Below are positions 50,967-63,608 of a DNA stretch of 64,000 bases, in pieces; the stretch's first letter is position 1, and each line of letters opens with the position of its first letter. Source of the stretch: Sympetrum striolatum (Eukaryota > Arthropoda > Insecta > Odonata > Libellulidae); the NCBI GenBank assembly GCA_947579665.1, contig OX388341.1, positions 496,001 to 560,000 on the forward strand. The letters run 5' to 3'. Made by a program: the position numbers and the translations under genes. Below the pieces are notes generated by a model. The model saw only the letters and a list, made by a program, of their open reading frames with translations. It was not told the origin of the DNA and did not search any database.

Positions 50967-53900
50967 TTGCTGTTAATTGAGATTAAGTTAGCTATTGTTA
51001 TCAAAAATAGAATACAATCTCTTAAGATTCCTTTTCTCTTCCTGGCCATCGTTAAGTCGAATCATCGGCAATACAATGTAGTCACTGGTGATGCTGCGGT
51101 GCTTAGAAAGATTAGGAGAGCAAGTAAGCGGAGGAAGCCTAATAAATTGAGTATTAAAGTAAAAAATGCGTATTTAGTTTAACTGTCATTGCTGTTAGCT
51201 GAGATTAAGTTCGCTATTGGTATCAAAAATAGAATACAATCACTTACGATTCTTTCTCTCTTCCTGTCCATCATTAAGTCGAATCATCTGCAATTCAATG
51301 GAGTCTATGGTGAAGCTTCGGTGCTTAGAAAGATTAGGAGAGCCAGGAAGCGGAGGATGCCTAATAAATTGAGTATTAAATTAAACAATGCATATTTAGT
51401 TTAACTGTCATTGCTGTTAATTGAGATTAAGTTCGCTATTGTTATCAAAAATAGAATACAATCACTTACGATTCTTTCTCTCTTCCTGTCCATCATTAAA
51501 TCGAATCATCTGCAATACAATGGAGTCACTGGTGAAGCTGCGGTGCTTAGAAAGATTAGGAGAGCCAGGAAGCGGAGGATGCCTAATAAATTGAGTATTA
51601 AATTAAACAATGCATATTTAGTTTAACTGTCATTGCTGTTAATTGAGATTAAGTTCGCTATTGGTATCAAAAATAGAATACAATCACTTACGATTCTTTC
51701 TCTCTTCCTGTTCATCATTAAGTCGAATCATCTGCAATACAATGGAGTCTGTGGTGATGCTGCGGTGCTTAGACAGATTTGGAGAGCCAGGAAGCGGAGA
51801 ATGCCTAATAAATTGAGTATTAAAGTAAACAATGCGTATTTAGTTTTACTTTCATTGCTGTTAATTGAGATTAAGTTGTCTATTGTTATCAAAAATAGAA
51901 TACAATCACTTACGATTCTTTCTCTCTTCCTGTTCATCATTAAGTCGAATCATCTGCAATACAATGGAGTCTGTGGTGAAGCTGCGGTGCTTAGACAGAT
52001 TTGGGGAGCCAGGAAGCGGAGAATGCCTAATAAATTTAGTATTAAAGTAAACAATGCGTAATTAGTTTTACTTTCATTGCTGTTAATTGAGATTAAGTTC
52101 GCTATTGTTATCAAAAATAGAATACAATCACTTACGATTCTTTCTCTCTTCCTGTTCATCATTAAGTCGAATCATCTGCAATACAATGGAGTCTGTGGTG
52201 AAGCTGCGGTGCTTAGAAAGATTAGGAGAGCCAGGAAGCGGAGGATGCCTAATAAATTGAGTATTAAAGTAAACAATGCGTATTTAGTTTAACTGGCATT
52301 GCTGTTAATTGAGATTAAGTTCGATATTTTTATCAAAAATAGAATACAATCACTTACGATTCTTTCTCTCTTCCTGTCATTCATCAAGTCGAATCATCTG
52401 CAATACAATGGAGTCTGTGGTGAAGCTGCGGTGCTTAGAAAGATTAGGAGAGCCAGGAAGTGGAGGATGCCTAATAAATTGAGTATTAAGGTAAACAATG
52501 CGTATTTAGTTTAACTGTCATTGCTGTTAATTGAGATAAAGTTCGCTATTGTTATCAAAAATAGAATACAATCACTTACGATTCTTTCTCTCTTCCTGTC
52601 CATCATTAAGTCGAATCATCTGCAATACAATGGAGTCTATGGTGAAGCTGCGGTGCTTAGAAAGATTAGGAGAGCCAGGAAGCGGAGGATGCCTAATAAA
52701 TTGAGCATTAAAGTAAACAATGCGTATTTAGTTTAACTGTCATTGCTGTTAATTGAGATTAAGTTCACTATTGTTATCAAAAATAGAATACAATCACTTA
52801 CGATTCTTTCTCTCTTCCTGTCCATCATTAAATCGAATCATCTGCAATACAATGGAGTCACTGGTGAAGCTGCGGTGCTTAGAAAGATTAGGAGAGCCAG
52901 GAAGCGGAGGATGCCTAATAAATTGAGTATTAAAGTAAACAATGCGTATTTAGTTTAACTGTCATTGCTGTTAATTGAGATTAAGTTCGCTATTGGTATC
53001 AAAAATAGAATACAATCACTTACGATTCTTTCTCTCTTCTTGTTCATCATTAAGTCGAATCATCTGCAATACAATGGAGTCTGTGGTGAAGCTGCGGTGC
53101 TTAGACAGATTTGGAGAGCCAGGAAGCGGAGATTGCCTAATAAATTGAGTATTAAAGTAAACAATGCGTATTTAGTTTAACTGTCATTGCTGTTAATTGA
53201 GATTAAGTTCGCTATTGGTATCAAAAATAGAATACAATCACTTACGATTCTTTCTCTCTTCTTGTTCATCATTAAGTCGAATCATCTGCAATACAATGGA
53301 GTCTGTGGTGAAGCTGCGGTGCTTAGAAAGATTTGGAGAGCCAGGAAGCGGAGGATGCCTAATAAATTGAGTATTAAGGTAAACAATGCGTATTTAGTTT
53401 AACTGTCATTCCTGTTATTTGAGATTAAGTTCGCTATTTTTATCAAAAATAGAATACAATCACTTAGGATTCTTTCTCTCTTCCTGTCCATCATCAAGTC
53501 GAATCATCTGCAATACAATGGAGTCTGTGGTGAAGCTGCGGTGCTTAGACAGATTTGGAGAGCCAGGAAGCGGAGATTGCCTAATAAATTGAGTATTAAA
53601 GTAAACAATGCGTATTTAGTTTAACTGTCATTGCTGTTAATTGAGATTAAGTTCGCTATTGGTATCAAAAATAGAATACAATCACTTACGATTCTTTCCA
53701 TCTTCTTGTTCATCATTAAGTCGAATCATCTGCAATACAATGGAGTCTGTGGTGAAGCTGCGGTGCTTAGACAGATTTGGAGAGCCAGGAAGCGGAGGAT
53801 GCCTAATAAATTGAGTATTAAGGTAAACAATGCGTATTTAGTTTAACTGTCATTGCTGTTAATTGAGATTAAGTTCGCTATTTTTATCAAAAATAGAATA

Positions 53901-54074
53901 CAATCACTTACGATTCTTTCTCTCTTCCTGTCCATCATCAAGTCGAATCATCTGCAATACAATGGAGTCTGTGGTGAAGCTGCGGTGCTTAGAAAGATTT
54001 GGAGAGCCAGGAAGCGGAGGATGCCTAATAAATGGAGTATTAAGGTAAACAATGCGTATTTAGTTTAACTGTCA

Positions 54075-54734
54075 TTGCTGTTAATTGAGATTAAGTTTGC
54101 TATTGTTATCAAAAATAGAATACAATCACATACGATTCTTTCTCTCTTCCTGTCCACCATCAAGTCGAATCATCTGCAATACAATGGAGTCTGTGCTGAA
54201 GCTGCGGTGCTAAGAAAGATTAGGAGAGCCAGGAAGCGGAGGATGCCTAATAAATTGAGTATTAAATTAAACAATGCGTATTTATTTTTACTTTCATTGC
54301 TGTTAATTGAGATTAAGTTGTCTATTGTTATCAAAAATAGAATACAATCACTTACGATTCTTTCTCTCTTCCTGTTCATCATTAAGTCGAATCATCTGCA
54401 ATACAATGGAGTCTGTGGTGATGCTGCGGTGCTTAGACAGATTTGGAGAGCCAGGAAGCGGAGAATGCCTAATAAATTGAGTATTAAAGTAAACAATGCG
54501 TATTTAGTTTTACTTTCATTGCTGTTAATTGAGATTAAGTTGTCTATTGTTATCAAAAATAGAATACAATCACTTACGATTCTTTCTCTCTTCCTGTCAT
54601 TCATCAAGTCGAATCATCTGCAATACAATGGAGTCTGTGGTGAAGCTGCGGTGCTTAGAAAGATTAGGAGAGCCAGGAAGCGGAGGATGCCTAATAAATT
54701 GAGTATTAAGGTAAACAATGCGTATTTAGTTTAA
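54075..54734 (+). other. Three-unit read-through ORF
   Basis: The usual unit stop TTTAGTTTAACTG is changed to TTTTACTTTC, so the frame passes through two unit boundaries for 219 codons. The same change joins two units at 50301-50729 and at 51633-52061. All these ORFs begin at TTG in this reading, so translation from them alone is doubtful. Confidence 0.5.
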
Positions 54735-55718
54735 CTGTCATTGCTGTTAATTGAGATAAAGTTCGCTATTGTTATCAAAAATAGAATACAATCACTTACG
54801 ATTCTTTCTCTCTTCCTGTCCATCATGAAGTCGAATCATCTGCAATACAATGGAGTCTGTGGTGAAGCTGCGGTGCTTGGACAGATTTGGAGAGCCAGGA
54901 AGCGGAGGATGCCTAATAAATTGAGTATTAAAGTAAACAATTAGTATTTAGTTTAACTGTCATTGCTGTTAATTGAGATTAAGTTCGCTATTAGTATCAA
55001 AAATAGAATACAATCACTTACGATTCTTTCTCTCTTCCTGTCCATCATGAAGTCGAATCGTCTGCAATACAATGGAGTCTGTGGTGAAGCTGCGGTGCTT
55101 AGAAAGATTAGGAGAGGCAGGAAGCGGAGGAAGCCTAATAAATTGAGTAGTAAAGTAATCAATGCGTATTTAGTTTAACTGTCATTGCTGTTATTTGAGA
55201 TAGAGTAAGCTATTGGTATCAAAAATAGAATACAATCTCTTATGATTCTTTTTCTCTTCCTGGCCATCGTTAAGTCGAATCATCTGCAATACAATGTAAT
55301 CACTGGTGATGCTGCGGTGCTTAGAAAGATTAGGAGAGCCAGGAAGTGGAGGATGCCTAATAAATTGAGTATTAAAGTAAACAATGCGTATTTAGTTTAA
55401 CTGTCATTGCTGTTAATAAAGATTAAGTTAGCTATTGTTATCAAAAATAGAATACAATCACTTACGATTCTTTCTCTCTTCCTGTCCATCATTAAGTCGA
55501 ATCATCTGCAATACAATGGAGTCTATGGTGAAGCTGCGGTGCTTAGAAAGATTAGGAGAGCCAGGAAGTGGAGGATGCCTAATAAATTGAGCATTAAAGT
55601 AAACAATGCGTATTTAGTTTAACTGTCATTGCTGTTAATTGAGATTAAGTTCACTATTGTTATCAAAAATAGAATACAATCACTTACGATTCTTTCTCTC
55701 TTCCTGTCCATCATTAAA

Positions 55719-55820
55719 TCGAATCATCTGCAATACAATGGAGTCACTGGTGAAGCTGCGGTGCTTAGAAAGATTAGGTGAGCCAGGAAGCGGAGGATGC
55801 CTAATGAATTGAGTATTAAA
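55719..55820 (+). pseudogene. Array unit with in-frame stop at codon 21
   Basis: TGA at 55779-55781. This matches the lesion at 27828 in position but sits in a different unit type, so it arose independently. The acceptor is also lost (CATTAAA). Confidence 0.6.
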
Positions 55821-58070
55821 GTAAACAATGCGTATTTAGTTTAACTGTCATTGCTGTTAATTGAGATTAAGTTCGCTATTGTTATCAAAAATAGAATACA
55901 ATCTCTTACGATTCTTTCTCTCTTCTTGTTCATCATTAAGTCGAATCATCTGCAATACAATGGAGTCTGTGGTGAAGCTGTGGTGCTTAGACAGATTTGG
56001 AGAGCCAGGAAGCGGAGATTGCCTAATAAATTGAGTATTAAAGTAAACAATGCGTATTAAGTTTAACTGTCATTGCTGTTAATTGAGATTAAGTTCGCTA
56101 TTGGTATCAAAAATAGAATACAATCACTTACGATTCTTTCTCTCTTCTTGTTCATCATTAAGTCGAATCATCTGCAATACAATGGAGTCTGTGGTGAAGC
56201 TGCGGTGCTTAGAAAGATTTGGAGAGCCAGGAAGCGGAGGATGCCTAATAAATTGAGTATTAAGGTAAACAATGCGTATTTAGTTTAACTGACATTGCTG
56301 TTAATTGAGATTAAGTTCGCTATTTTTATCAAAAATAGAATACAATCACTTACGATTCTTTCTGTCTTCCTGTCCATCATCAAGTCGAATCATCTGCAAT
56401 ACAATGGAGTCTGTGGTGAAGCTGCGGTGCTTAGAAAGATTTGGAGAGCCAGGAAGCGGAGGATGCCTAATAAATGGAGTATTAAGGTAAACAATGCGTA
56501 TTTAGTTTAACTGTCATTGCTGTTAATTGAGATTAAGTTTGCTATTGTTATCAAAAATAGAATACAATCACTTACGATTCTTTCTCTCTTCCTGTCCACC
56601 ATCAAGTCGACTCATCTGCAATACAATGGAGTCTGTGCTGAAGCTGCGGTGCTAAGAAAGATTAGGAGAGCCAGGAAGCGGAGGATGCCTAATAAATTGA
56701 GTATTAAGGTAAACAATGCGTATTTAGTTTAACTGTCATTGCTGTTAATTGAGATTAAGTTCGCTATTGTTATCAAAAATAGAATACAATCACTTACGAT
56801 TCTTTCTCTCTTCCTGTCCATCATGAAGTCGAATCATCTGCAATACAATGGAGTCTGTGGTGAAGCTGCGGTGCTTGGACAGATTTGGAGAGCCAGGAAG
56901 CGGAGGATGCCTAATAAATTGAGTATTAAAGTAAACAATGCGTATTTAGTTTAACTGTCATTGCTGTTAATTGAGATTAAGTTCGCTATTGGTATCAAAA
57001 ATAGAATACAATCACTTACGATTCTTTCTCTCTTCCTGTCCATCATCAAGTCGAATCATCTGCAATACAATGGAGTCTGTGGTGAAGCTGCGGTGCTTAG
57101 AAAGATTAGGAGAGCCAGGAAGCGGAGGATGCCTAATAAATTGAGAATTAAAGTAAACAATGCAGATTTAGTTTAACTGTCATTGCTGTTAATTGAGATT
57201 AAGTTCGCTATTGTTATAAAAAATAGAATACAATCACCTACGATTCTTTTTCTTTTCCTGTCCATCATTAAGTCGAATCATCTGCAATACAATGGAGTCT
57301 GTGATGAAGCTGCGGTGCTTAGAAAGATTAGGAGAGCCAGGAAGCGGAGGATGCCTAATAAATTGAGTATTAAAGTAAACAATGCGTATTTAGTTTAACT
57401 GTCATTGTTGTTAATTGAGATTAAGTAAGCTATAATTATCAAAAATAGAATACAATCTCTTACGATTCTTTTTCTCTTCCTGGCCATCGTTAAGTCGAAT
57501 CATCGGCAATACAATGTAGTCACTGGTGATGCTGCGGTGCTTAGAAAGATTAGGAGAGCAAGTAAGCGGAGGATGCCTAATAAATTGAGTATTAAAGTAA
57601 AAAATGCGTATTTAGTTTAACTGTCATTGCTGTTAGCTGAGATTAAGTTCGCTATTGGTATCAAAAATAGAATACAATCACTTACGATTCATTCTCTCTT
57701 CCTGTCCATCATTAAGTCGAATCATCTGCAATTCAATGGAGTCACTGGTGAAGCTGCGGTGCTTAGAAAGATTAGGAGAGCCAGGAAGCGGAGGATGCCT
57801 AATAAATTGAGTATTAATGTAAACAATGCGTATTTAGTTTAACTGACATTGCTGTTAATTGAGATTAAGTTCGCTATTTTTATCAAAAATAGAATACAAT
57901 CACTTACGATTCTTTCTGTCTTCCTGTCCATCATCAAGTCGAATCATCTGCAATACAATGGAGTCTGTGGTGAAGCTGCGGTGCTTAGAAAGATTTGGAG
58001 AGCCAGGAAGCGGAGGATGCCTAATAAATGGAGTATTAAGGTAAACAATGCGTATTTAGTTTAACTGTCA

Positions 58071-59624
58071 TTGCTGTTAATTGAGATTAAGTTTGCTATT
58101 GTTATCAAAAATAGAATACAATCACTTACGATTCTTTCTCTCTTCCTGTCCACCATCAAGTCGACTCATCTGCAATACAATGGAGTCTGTGCTGAAGCTG
58201 CGGTGCTAAGAAAGATTAGGAGAGCCAGGAAGCGGAGGATGCCTAATAAATTGAGTATTAAGGTAAACAATGCGTATTTAGTTTAACTGTCATTGCTGTT
58301 AATTGAGATTAAGTTCGCTATTGTTATCAAAAATAGAATACAATCACTTACGATTCTTTCTCTCTTCCTGTCCACCATCAAGTCGACTCATCTGCAAAAC
58401 AATGGAGTCTGTGCTGAAGCTGCGGTGCTAAGAAAGATTAGGAGAGCCAGGAAGCGGAGGATGCCTAATAAATTGAGTATTAAGGTAAACAATGCGTATT
58501 TAGTTTAACTGTCATTGCTGTTAATTGAGATTAAGTTCGCTATTGTTATCAAAAATAGAATACAATCACTTACGATTCTTTCTCTCTTCCTGTCCACCAT
58601 CAAGTCGACTCATCTGCAAAACAATGGAGTCTGTGCTGAAGCTGCGGTGCTAAGAAAGATTAGGAGAGCCAGGAAGCGGAGGATGCCTAATAAATTGAGT
58701 ATTAAGGTAAACAATGCGTATTTAGTTTAACTGTCATTGCTGTTAATTGAGATTAAGTTCGCTATTGTTATCAAAAATAGAATACAATCACTTACGATTC
58801 TTTCTCTCTTCCTGTCCACCATCAAGTCGACTCATCTGCAATACAATGGAGTCTGTGTTGAAGCTGCGGTGCTAAGAAAGATTAGGAGAGCCAGGAAGCG
58901 GAGGATGCCTAATAAATTGAGTATTAAGGTAAACAATGCGTATTTAGTTTAACTGTCATTGCTGTTAATTGAGATTAAGTTCGCTATTGGTATCAAAAAT
59001 AGAATACAATCACTTACGATTCTTTCTGTCTTCCTGTCCATCATCAAGTCGAATCATCTGCAATACAATGGAGTCTGTGGTGAAGCTGCGGTGCTTAGAA
59101 AGATTAGGAGAGCCAGGAAGCGGAGGATGCCTAATAAATTGAGTATTAAGGTAAACAATGCGTATTTAGTTTAACTGTCATTGCTGTTAATTGAGATTAA
59201 GTAAGCTATAATTATCAAAAATAGAATACAATAACTTATGATTCTTTTTCTCTTCCTGGCCATCGTTAAGTCGACTCATCTGCAATACAATGGAGTCTGT
59301 GCTGAAGCTGCGGTGCTAAGAAAGATTAGGAGAGCCAGGAAGCGGAGGATGCCTAATAAATTGAGTATTAAGGTAAACAATGCGTATTTAGTTTAACTGT
59401 CATTGCTGTTAATTGAGATTAAGTAAGCTATAATTATCAAAAATAGAATACAATCTCTTACGATTCTTTTTCTCTTCCTGGCCATCGTTAAGTCGAATCA
59501 TCGGCAATACAATGTAGTCACTGGTGATGCTGCGGTGCTTAGAAAGATTAGGAGAGCAAGTAAGCGGAGGATGCCTAATAAATTGAGTATTAAAGTAAAA
59601 AATGCGTATTTAGTTTAACTGTCA
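58071..59624 (+). repeat. Seven-unit block duplicated in tandem (1,554 bp)
   Basis: The block with four consecutive CCACCATCAAGTCGACTC units recurs at 59625-61178 in the same order. Inside the block adjacent units are almost identical, pointing to single-unit duplication before block duplication. Confidence 0.85.
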
Positions 59625-62156
59625 TTGCTGTTAATTGAGATTAAGTTCGCTATTGTTATCAAAAATAGAATACAATCACTTACGATTCTTTCTCTCTTCC
59701 TGTCCACCATCAAGTCGACTCATCTGCAATACAATGGAGTCTGTGCTGAAGCTGCGGTGCTAAGAAAGATTAGGAGAGCCAGGAAGCAGAGGATGCCTAA
59801 TAAATTGAGTATTAAGGTAAACAATGCGTATTTAGTTTAACTGTCATTGCTGTTAATTGAGATTAAGTTCGCTATTGTTATCAAAAATAGAATACAATCA
59901 CTTACGATTCTTTCTCTCTTCCTGTCCACCATCAAGTCGACTCATCTGCAAAACAATGGAGTCTGTGCTGAAGCTGCGGTGCTAAGAAAGATTAGGAGAG
60001 CCAGGAAGCGGAGGATGCCTAATAAATTGAGTATTAAGGTAAACAATGCGTATTTAGTTTAACTGTCATTGCTGTTAATTGAGATTAAGTTCGCTATTGT
60101 TATCAAAAATAGAATACAATCACTTACGATTCTTTCTCTCTTCCTGTCCACCATCAAGTCGACTCATCTGCAAAACAATGGAGTCTGTGCTGAAGCTGCG
60201 GTGCTAAGAAAGATTAGGAGAGCCAGGAAGCGGAGGATGCCTAATAAATTGAGTATTAAGGTAAACAATGCGTATTTAGTTTAACTGTCATTGCTGTTAA
60301 TTGAGATTAAGTTCGCTATTGTTATCAAAAATAGAATACAATCACTTACGATTCTTTCTCTCTTCCTGTCCACCATCAAGTCGACTCATCTGCAATACAA
60401 TGGAGTCTGTGCTGAAGCTGCGGTGCTAAGAAAGATTAGGAGAGCCAGGAAGCGGAGGATGCCTAATAAATTGAGTATTAAGGTAATCAATGCGTATTTA
60501 GTTTAACTGTCATTGCTGTTAATTGAGATTAAGTTCGCTATTGGTATCAAAAATAGAATACAATCACTTACGATTCTTTCTGTCTTCCTGTCCATCATCA
60601 AGTCGAATCATCTGCAATACAATGGAGTCTGTGGTGAAGCTGCGGTGCTTAGAAAGATTAGGAGAGCCAGGAAGCGGAGGATGCCTAATAAATTGAGTAT
60701 TAAGGTAAACAATGCGTATTTAGTTTAACTGTCATTGCTGTTAATTGAGATTAAGTAAGCTATAATTATCAAAAATAGAATACAATAACTTATGATTCTT
60801 TTTCTCTTCCTGGCCATCGTTAAGTCGACTCATCTGCAATACAATGGAGTCTGTGCTGAAGCTGCGGTGCTAAGAAAGATTAGGAGAGCCAGGAAGCGGA
60901 GGATGCCTAATAAATTGAGTATTAAGGTAAACAATGCGTATTTAGTTTAACTGTCATTGCTGTTAATTGAGATTAAGTAAGCTATAATTATCAAAAATAG
61001 AATACAATCTCTTACGATTCTTTTTCTCTTCCTGGCCATCGTTAAGTCGAATCATCGGCAATACAATGTAGTCACTGGTGATGCTGCGGTGCTTAGAAAG
61101 ATTAGGAGAGCAAGTAAGCGGAGGATGCCTAATAAATTGAGTATTAAAGTAAAAAATGCGTATTTAGTTTAACTGTCATTGCTGTTAGCTGAGATTAAGT
61201 TCGCTATTGGTATCAAAAATAGAATACAATCACTTACGATTCATTCTCTCTTCCTGTCCATCATTAAGTCGAATCATCTGCAATTCAATGGAGTCTATGG
61301 TGAAGCTTCGGTGCTTAGAAAGATTAGGAGAGCCAGGAAGCGGAGGATGCCTAATAAATTGAGTATTAATGTAAACAATGCGTATTTAGTTTAACTGACA
61401 TTGCTGTTAATTGAGATTAAGTTCGCTATTTTTATCAAAAATAGAATACAATCACTTACGATTCTTTCTGTCTTCCTGTCCATCATCAAGTCGAATCATC
61501 TGCAATACAATGGAGTCTGTGGTGAAGCTGCGGTGCTTAGAAAGATTTGGAGAGCCAGGAAGCGGAGGATGCCTAATAAATGGAGTATTAAGGTAAACAA
61601 TGCGTATTTAGTTTAACTGTCATTGCTGTTAATTGAGATTAAGTTTGCTATTGTTATCAAAAATAGAATACAATCACTTACGATTCTTTCTCTCTTCCTG
61701 TCCATCATGAAGTCGAATCATCTGCAATACAATGGAGTCTGTGGTGAAGCTGCGGTGCTTGGACAGATTTGGAGAGCCAGGAAGCGGAGGATGCCTAATA
61801 AATTGAGTATTAAGGTAAACAATGCGTATTTAGTTTAACTGTCATTGCTGTTAATTGAGATTAAGTTCGCTATTGTTATCAAAAATAGAATACAATCACT
61901 TACGATTCTTTCTCTCTTCCTGTCCATCATGAAGTCGAATCATCTGCAATACAATGGAGTCTGTGGTGAAGCTGCGGTGCTTGGACAGATTTGGAGAGCC
62001 AGGAAGCGGAGGATGCCTAATAAATTGAGTATTAAAGTAAACAATGCGTATTTAGTTTAACTGTCATTGCTGTTAATTGAGATTAAGTTCGCTATTGGTA
62101 TCAAAAATAGAATACAATCACTTACGATTCTTTCTCTCTTCCTGTCCATCATCAAG

Positions 62157-62258
62157 TCGAATCATCTGCAATACAATGGAGTCTGTGGATAAGCTGCGGT
62201 GCTTAGAAAGATTAGGAGAGCCAGGAAGCGGAGGATGCCTAATAAATTGAGAATTAAA
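62157..62258 (+). pseudogene. Array unit with in-frame stop at codon 12
   Basis: GGATAA replaces GGTGAA (TAA at 62190-62192). Both borders are intact. Confidence 0.6.
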
Positions 62259-62954
62259 GTAAACAATGCAGATTTAGTTTAACTGTCATTGCTGTTAATT
62301 GAGATTAAGTTCGCTATTGTTATAAACAATAGAAAACAATCACCTACGATTCTTTTTCTTTTCCTGTCCATCATTAAGTCGAATCATCTGCAATACAATG
62401 GAGTCTGTGATGAAGCTGCGGTGCTTAGAAAGATTAGGAGAGCCAGGAAGCGGAGGATGCCTAATAAATTGAGTATTAAAGTAAACAATGCGTATTTAGT
62501 TTAACTGTCATTGTTGTTAATTGAGATTAAGTAAGCTATAATTATCAAAAATAGAATACAATCTCTTACGATTCTTTTTCTCTTCCTGGCCATCGTTAAG
62601 TCGAATCATCGGCAATACAATGTAGTCACTGGTGATGCTGCGGTGCTTAGAAAGATTAGGAGAGCAAGTAAGCGGAGGATGCCTAATAAATTGAGTATTA
62701 AAGTAAACAATGCGTATTTAGTTTAACTGTCATTGCTGTTAATTGAGATTAAGTTCGCTATTGTTATCAAAAATAGAATACAATCACTTACGATTCTTTC
62801 TCTCTTCCTGTCCATCATTAAATCGAATCATCTGCAATACAATGGAGTCACTGGTGAAGCTGCGGTGCTTAGAAAGATTAGGAGAGCCAGGAAGCGGAGG
62901 ATGCCTAATAAATTGAGTATTAAATTAAACAATGCGTATTTAGTTTAACTGTCA

Positions 62955-63608
62955 TTGCTGTTAATTGAGATTAAGTTCGCTATTGGTATCAAAAATAGAA
63001 TACAATCACTTGCGATTCTTTCTCTCTTCCTGTCCATCATGAAGTCGAATCATCTGCAATACAATGGAGTCTGTGGTGATGCTGCGGTGCTTAGACAGAT
63101 TTGGAGAGCCAGGAAGCGGAGAATGCCTAATAAATTGAGTATTAAAGTAAACAATGCGTATTTAGTTTTACTTTCATTGCTGTTAATTGAGATTAAGTTG
63201 TCTATTGTTATCAAAAATAGAATACAATCACTTACGATTCTTTCTCTCTTCCTGTTCATCATTAAGTCGAATCATCTGCAATACAATGGAGTCTGTGGTG
63301 AAGCTGCGGTGCTTAGACAGATTTGGGGAGCCAGGAAGCGGAGAATGCCTAATAAATTGAGTATTAAAGTAAACAATGCGTATTTAGTTTTACTTTCATT
63401 GCTGTTAATTGAGATTAAGTTCGCTATTGTTATCAAAAATAGAATACAATCACTTACGATTCTTTCTCTCTTCCTGTTCATCATTAAGTCGAATCATCTG
63501 CAATACAATGGAGTCTGTGGTGAAGCTGCGGTGCTTAGAAAGATTAGGAGAGCCAGGAAGCGGAGGATGCCTAATAAATTGAGTATTAAAGTAAACATTG
63601 CGTATTAA
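62955..63608 (+). other. Three-unit read-through ORF
   Basis: Two successive boundaries carry TTTTACTTTC in place of the TAA-containing TTTAACTGTC, so 217 codons stay open. The third unit ends GCGTATTAAG with its own stop. The structure recalls 54075-54734 but lies in a different block context. Confidence 0.5.
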
